This document shows positions 58,315 through 64,000 of a DNA stretch of 64,000 nt, one piece after another (the stretch's first letter is position 1; the number at the start of each line of letters is the position of its first letter). Below the pieces are notes generated by a model. It saw nothing but the letters and a program-made list of their open reading frames with translations. It ran no database searches and was not told the DNA's origin. A program made the translations under genes and the position numbers. The stretch comes from Galeruca laticollis (taxonomy: Eukaryota > Arthropoda > Insecta > Coleoptera > Chrysomelidae), in the NCBI GenBank assembly GCA_963921935.1, contig OY998180.1, positions 212,528,744 through 212,592,743 of the forward strand, in the 5' to 3' direction.

Positions 58315-60070
58315 TAGAAGCTGAACTAACTGGCCAAGTTAAATATTTGAATGACAAACATATAATACTACATCAAAATATACAATGCTTTAAAAATAAA
58401 ACTTCAGAATTAGAATTATTTTTAGATACTTTGAATCCCAACCATCAGTCATTTGTCTAACTGAACACTGGTATACAAAGCAAGAACAATGTCTTATAAC
58501 ATTAGAAGGCTACCAGTTGGCATCAGTTTTTGCAAGGACCCATAAAATACATGGGGGCTCATGTAGTCTGGTAAAAAACTCATTGGATGTTAGTGATATT
58601 TCGGAAATCAATTGCAAAAGTTTAGAATGTGTAATTGAATGTTCATCCGTAGTCTGTAAGTCTCTTATATTAGTATTAATTTGTATTTATAGACCTCCTA
58701 CTGGAGATATTGATCTGTTTTTACAAATACTTTGTGAAATGCTCGACTATGTGCAAAACAAATATCGAAAATATAGAATAGTGCTTTGTGGAGACTTCAA
58801 TATCAATCTATTGATGCCAGAAAATGAAAAAACCCAGTCTTTTGTGAATCTGTTATATATGTACAATCTGAAAAAACAAATCAATGAACCAACTAGAATA
58901 ACACCCCGAACTTCTACATTGCTGGATAACGTTTTTATTAACTTTGAAAATGGCTCTCCTGGTGAAGTAGTTACATCTGCTCTATCAGATCATGAAGCTC
59001 AAATTCTGAGGATAAATAACCCAATACAGGCTAAAAACATATCCAATGAAACAAGGACTGAAAATAGGATATTCTCAGACTCAAAACTTACTCAGTTGAG
59101 GGATGAATTGCAGATTGTGGATTGGGCAAAACTCTACTCCTATAAGGATCCAAATGAAGCATATGAATACTTCATTGGAACATTGAGACAATTGATGGAC
59201 ATAGTTGTTCCCTTGAAAAAGGTAAAAATTTCTAATAAAAAAAAGAGAGATTGGATGACCATAGGTATCAGAACATCTAGTAGACGGAAGAAATTACTAT
59301 ATCAACAACAAAGAAGTGGAACTATTTCCAAAGACACTTATAAAAATTATTGTAGGATTTTAAGATCAGTGGTAAATGAGGCGAAAAACCGATCTAATAT
59401 GAAGTGTATTAGAGAATCGAACAATAAATCTAAGGCAGTGTGGAATCTTGTTAAGACATACAGTGGCCACTCAAATGGTGTGAGGGATTCTATAATTAAA
59501 AATGTTGAACCCAATGAAAATGATAAAATATTGGTTTTGATTAAAATAAATAACTTTTTCATTGGTAGTTCTCCAGACCTGAGATGTGACAGTCATACAG
59601 AAGATGCATGTTTCCAGAAGAGTATATTTTTTCTGCCTACGAGTCCACAGGAGGTTTATGATACAATTATGGAGTTAAAAAACACTAGATCAGTTGGTGA
59701 GGATGAAATTCCAGTTAAACTTCTGAAATATGCAACCCATGAGTTGTGCAAGCCTTTGGAATTCCTAATTAACATTTCATTCTCAACAGGTACCTTTCCA
59801 GAAAAATTAAAAACCGCATTTGTGAGAGCGATATTTAAAAAAGGTGACAAGAGTCTCATCAGCAACTATAGACCCATTGCTATTTTGTCAAATATCAGTA
59901 AGATATTTGAAAAAATAAGAACTACAAGATTTACTTACTTTTTGGAATCCAACAATCTCCTATGTGATAGACAAAATGGATTCAGGAAAAATAAATCAAA
60001 TATTCACTGGACGAGTATTTCACAGATACATTATAGTAGTAATAGTTATTTTATTTTACTTATCTTGTGA
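58290..60070 (+). pseudogene. CR1-group LINE ORF2: APE endonuclease and N-terminal RT, truncated
   Basis: The likely start is the ATG at 58290 (MHQGNNDIIEAEL), overlapping the end of ORF1. A one-base loss near 58440 shifts the frame, after which 517 codons are open. Endonuclease motifs: CLTEHW (near 58450), IYRPPTGDIDLF, VLCGDFNINLL, LLDNVFIN, ALSDHEAQIL. A Lys/Arg-rich linker (WMTIGIRTSSRRKKLL, YKNYCRILRSVVNEAK) leads to RT: RSVGEDEIPVKLLKYA, FVRAIFKKGD, SNYRPIAILSNISKIFEK, DRQNGFRKNKS. Directly after this the RT reading stops; the catalytic ADD box and thumb are absent and the sequence goes straight into the 3' UTR. This is an internal deletion, since the 3' end of the element is present. 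It cannot retrotranspose on its own. Confidence 0.85.
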
Positions 60071-60311
60071 TTTTTAAGATTCACTGTCTTTCACCTTCTG
60101 ATTTTATATATACTGTTAATTTTATATTTGTGTTTGTGTGTGTTTCACTGGATGATTGCTTTGCAGGTACATTGAGGCCTAAATATTTATTTTGTTTCAC
60201 TAGTGATATTCTGTAATTTGTAATTTTTGTTATTCTTATGATTTACTGTTCTACCTTTTGATTTTATCTATAATATGTTATCTGGTATCTGGGTGCGTGT
60301 ATGTATGTATG

Positions 60312-60380
<69 letters not shown>

Positions 60381-60582
60381 TGCTTATGACTGTACCAAAA
60401 TTGTTACTTTCACTTTGTTTATGACCTGTTTACACTGTTTGTGTTTATATGTATATATTTAGGTACTATAATAGTCATAATTTTTACTGATTGCTTTTTG
60501 TAGTAATATTGACATGTTCTACACCTGAAAAGGTATTTTTGAAGGAACTAATAAAGAATATCTATCTATCTATCTATCTCTT
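60071..60582 (+). other. LINE 3' UTR ending in a (TATC)n tail
   Basis: T-rich non-coding stretch with two related units (TCACTGTCTTTCACCTTCTGATTTTAT-like at 60081 and TTACTGTTCTACCTTTTGATTTTAT-like at 60241). It closes with AATAAAGAA and a run of TATC repeats (60557-60580). Tandem tetranucleotide tails are known at 3' ends of several insect LINE clades. The TA/GTAT microsatellite interrupts it. Confidence 0.6.
60297..60380. repeat. (GTAT)n-(TA)n compound microsatellite
   Basis: GTAT repeats pass into about 60 bp of TA repeats, then a few imperfect units. Confidence 0.95.
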
Positions 60583-63500
60583 TCTATTAATAGTGAAGAA
60601 CAGAACAAAATAATTTGAAATTTTTTGTCGGTTATGTTATCAGTTTTCGATTTAAATGTATAGTTTTCCGGAAAATCTCATTATCAATAATTTTCCCGAA
60701 TTTTTCACTCGAACTAAATTTTTTTCAACCAACTGACAGTTTTTTTGGATTCTCCGTATCAAGAAACCCCCTATGCAAAATTTCATGAAAATAGATAGTT
60801 TTGGTATAAAAATTACAACTTTGATGTTGTATTACTCTGTTTGTAATGTCGGTGTAAAATTTCCGTATATTTTATATAATAGTATTAACTCCCCTCTTTC
60901 GATTTTTATCAATTTCAGTCTTTCCAATTTATAAACGTGACTGCTACGAATTTTTTTAGGATAAATTTCAATGAAAATTTGTAGCTCAACTTTGACCCTG
61001 TACAATTTCTACAAATATCAAATGGAAGAAACGAAATATAATGGTGTGAGAAAAGAGTTGATATCTTCTTTAGTTACGAAAATATAACATTTTAAATAGA
61101 GGCATGCTAAAAAGATTTCAGAAATTTCAGTTTCCGAACCAAAAAATTAAAAAATTTGGTTTCCAGTGAATGTATGTAAAAAGTTATATAGTATTAGGTA
61201 TTCTGTATTGTAGAATTCAAAAAATTAGTCGGTTTTCCATTTTGGCATATAGTTTTCCTTGAATACTGAACTGAATCGAAAAGTAAAAAAATTAGACAGA
61301 ACTGTAATTCAAAAAGAACTAAAATCCCCTCAGAATTCCAAAAAAATCTTCTAAACGAAACTATCGGAAATTATGGTCTTCTTTTTATCAACACACACCC
61401 TCTGCCAATGGCTCTGTATGGATATGGTTTGGTAACAGTTGCAAAATCTCAAAGCACAACTTAAGTATCTATGATATTTGTAATATGGACAAGATAAAGC
61501 TGTGCCACAATTTTATGTTGTTTGGGACTAATTTTGGAACAAAAAAATATTTTTAAATAACGTTGTATTTCATTCAGATACAATTACATGGGAAATGGTA
61601 CAGGTATTTTATGTCCCATGATCCATGAATGCGTTAACTACACAACCCACGATTTTCTCTGCCAAACGCTTATTTTTGAATATTTGCTTAAACAACTCTT
61701 ATTACTAGTATTCTCCTCAATTGCCTGAAATTATTCGCAAACCTGGGTATTTTGTAAAAGATCCAAAATTTCAAATTCGAATTAGACATTTGTAGGATGG
61801 TTTTACTTGACTTTGAGTATGATAAGGCGAATTATGTAAATGATGCAACGTAGTTTTGTCACTTTAAAGTTATAAGAGTTATCTGGTCGCTCTTAACGAG
61901 AGACATCTGCTGAGAAAAGTTGTAGATTTGCCACTAAGGATGATGAATTTTTCATGGAATAGATTCATAAAGTTTTAAAACATATTTCTGTAAGCTCCCT
62001 TTTGATCGGTACACCTACTTTTCTAGGAATAAAATGAGCACTATTTATTTAAAATTGCAGAAAATATTCAACACTAGCTAAGGATATGTGTTTGAGATGA
62101 AATGTACGATAGGTTGAAAAAGCAATATATGTTCTATATTTAGGTTGAGAGTAGCTTTTAAATTAATTGACTAAACATCATTAAGGAAGAAAAGAGGTGT
62201 GTGAAACGTTAACAGGAGGAGTAAACGAACAAATTAATTAAACATTTATACGTACTTATATAAAAGTAATGCTGTCAAACGGTATCAAACCAATTCAAAC
62301 ATGAAGTCGGCAAAAAGAGAGTTTGACAGTATCAAATATTACCGAGAAATTATTGGTATTATAAATAAATGAAAAGACTCATTATAATAGGTAAATGATT
62401 ATCAACAGACGGCAGTTTTAAACTCGATGTTTCGTCGGAAATTATAAACGGTTTCTGAGGGAAATAAATGAAATGTCTATGCCTGGTTAAAAGTCAATCA
62501 AGCTCCAGTAACCGAATATTTACTCTGCTTGCAGCTTCTTGGAATAAATTATTCCCTGGATTGGAGATTGAAGTAATTTTACCGAATATACTTTTCCTTT
62601 TAATAATAAATTATTCCGAATTGTGACGAGCATGTATATGATTAAAGTAAGAATAATTCAAAGCCTCTATATGAAAAAAGACTCAGCATCAAGCTTTTTT
62701 TAATAAAAGTTTATTAATGGTTGTCTGCATGGTTCTCCAATCTCAATACATCTTTTCATTTAATATAAATGTCATTTTATCGTAAAAGGAATGGTGTAGA
62801 AATAAAGGAATCTGATATCCCTCTTTTTGCATACTATTTCATATTTTTTTCATTTTGCTGCGATAGTCGATGACAACAAGTACGGTGCTGACAAAAACCT
62901 CTAAACCCTCAATGTATGAATAGACGGTGATTTCAAAGACGAATATGTTTATCTTTAATATATTTTTATGCTTTGTAGATTTTATCCGATCGGAACTAAA
63001 CATGTTAACGTTATATTTGCAGACAATCTTCTATAAAAGGGTCAAAGAGGGTCAATTGACGCACTGAATAATATGACCACAGATCAAACAAAACTTTCAT
63101 ACGTAGACTACAATGCAAAAAATGTTAATAAAACCGTTTACTGATCATAGTTAATACAAATTGAATTTTTGATGCATTCTGTGAAAAGTTTCAAAAGTTG
63201 ACTTGCTCAATTAAAAATGTTCTACTTCACCTCTTTCATACATATGATGTACTCGAACTACAGCGTCATCCCCAAATAATAGGAAACTTTTTTATTATGA
63301 GTTTTTCGATAAAAAGTTATTCTTCATAAAAGTTTGTGCGTCCCCTAAAACCATAAATGCAGCAACAAAATGTGGCGAAAGACGCGTAATATACGAGTTG
63401 CATCCAAAAATTTGATTTTGAGTCAAGAGTAAAATGCCCTTACTTCAAAAACATTTATTTGAGAAAGTTGTTCATCATTAAAAAAAACATCAAGATTTGA

Positions 63501-63890
63501 AGTTATGGCCATCTAAGAGAAATTTCAATGTTTACCAATTTTTTTAAAATGGTGGCTATAGGAAAAAAAATTTGCTTTAAATGATAATAAAACGACATCT
63601 TGTATGCAACAGTTTATTTAAAAGAGCTTGTAATTTACACATTTCCCAATTATTGTGCTAATTATGGTCAATTTTTTTATTCATTAGAAAAAACTTCAAA
63701 ATTTTTGGTGCAAAGTTCTTCTGACTTTTTGTTGACACCAAAAATTGCTCAAAACAAGTCAGTATCTTAACAAGAATATCATTTTCAACAATATTGAGGC
63801 ACTAAACATCAAAATTAAATCACAGATTGATCACCTGTCGTTGGTGACAATCTTCGTTTCAAAAATAATTGTTTTAAGTTGGCTTTGGAA
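60583..63890. other. Non-coding, AT-rich
   Basis: About 3.3 kb without a recognisable gene, repeat ends or RNA gene. No long open frames occur on either strand. Confidence 0.45.
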
Positions 63891-63892
63891 AA

Positions 63893-64000
63893 TGTTTGAC
63901 ATAAACGACTGTGAGCGTTCCCTTTGTCTGCGACTTTCAACCTTCCCCACTATGATCAGCTTCTCCATTGCCTCTGATCGTCTGGCATTGCGTCCAAAGA
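63893..64000 (-). pseudogene. RTE-like LINE C-terminal fragment, cut by window edge
   Basis: The minus strand from 63998 reads FGRNARRSEAMEKLIIVGKV, then ESRRQRERSQSFMSNI. This matches the pattern of the C-terminal end of RTE-like LINE proteins (GHxxRxxxxMEKLxxxGKVEGRRxRGRSPxRWxDxI); the Gly-Arg and Trp near the end are replaced. It would continue past the window. It could belong to the same family as the endonuclease fragment at 43.2-43.8 kb. Confidence 0.6.

Overview
The window is an AT-rich stretch of animal, almost certainly insect, nuclear DNA. The evidence is the mix of element families: an R1-like LINE, I-clade LINEs with RNase H, CR1/Jockey-like and RTE-like LINEs, a Penelope-like element (PLE), a P-element/THAP9-like transposase, pogo/Tigger-like and Tc1-like transposases, and a Ty3/gypsy fragment. 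The species cannot be named from this. I found no intact host gene, no tRNA or rRNA gene and no CRISPR. The one possible host-type coding trace is a broken SWIM zinc-finger fragment near 8.3 kb. The locus is best read as a transposon-dense intergenic (or very long intronic) region in which elements have landed in and beside one another.

Layout. 1-2.35 kb: decayed R1-like LINE (minus), cut by the window edge. 2.35-3.27 kb: an I-clade RNase H piece fused to a 5'-truncated PLE 3' end that carries a decayed hammerhead ribozyme. 3.78-6.72 kb: CR1/Jockey-like LINE whose RT is interrupted by a 224-bp copy of a gag segment that also lies at 8.95 kb, flanked by a 160-bp duplication. 8.3-11.3 kb: SWIM fragment, then a decayed I-clade LINE. 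12.18-12.68 kb: probable solo LTR. 13.80-13.98 kb: a palindromic PLE-end insertion with a perfect 16-bp target duplication. 14.3-16.4 kb: another CR1/Jockey-like LINE (minus), interrupted by a TA-repeat block. 18.9-20.6 kb: decayed pogo-like transposase (minus). 22.1-22.5 kb: Tc1 and gypsy scraps. 23.6-24.1 kb: a small element with inverted repeats. 24.15-29.54 kb: nearly complete I-clade LINE (minus).

Second half. 31.5-32.8 kb: P-type transposase remnant. 34.04-35.33 kb: full-length but dead Tc1-like transposon with terminal repeats and TA duplication. 37.2 kb: long imperfect hairpin. 38.23-39.41 kb: non-coding element with 39-bp terminal inverted repeats. 39.90-41.95 kb: a large foldback structure whose arms are tandem arrays of a ~174-bp unit. 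43.2-43.8 kb: RTE-like endonuclease fragment. 44.6 kb: a stray foldback unit. 47.8-49.5 kb: pogo-like transposase with a C-terminal PHD-like finger, its coding sequence split by a TA microsatellite. 49.57-52.34 kb: nearly full-length PLE (RT plus GIY-YIG) with a better-kept hammerhead ribozyme. 57.05-60.58 kb: CR1-group LINE with a long open ORF1 and an ORF2 that lost most of its RT. The last ~100 bp are an RTE-like C-terminus.

Nothing here acts as one pathway. The most informative material is structural: ribozyme-bearing PLE ends and their palindromic derivative, the tandem-unit foldback element, and the templated insertion. All translations and alignments were done by eye. Family names are motif-based, and clade-level names are less certain than superfamily names.
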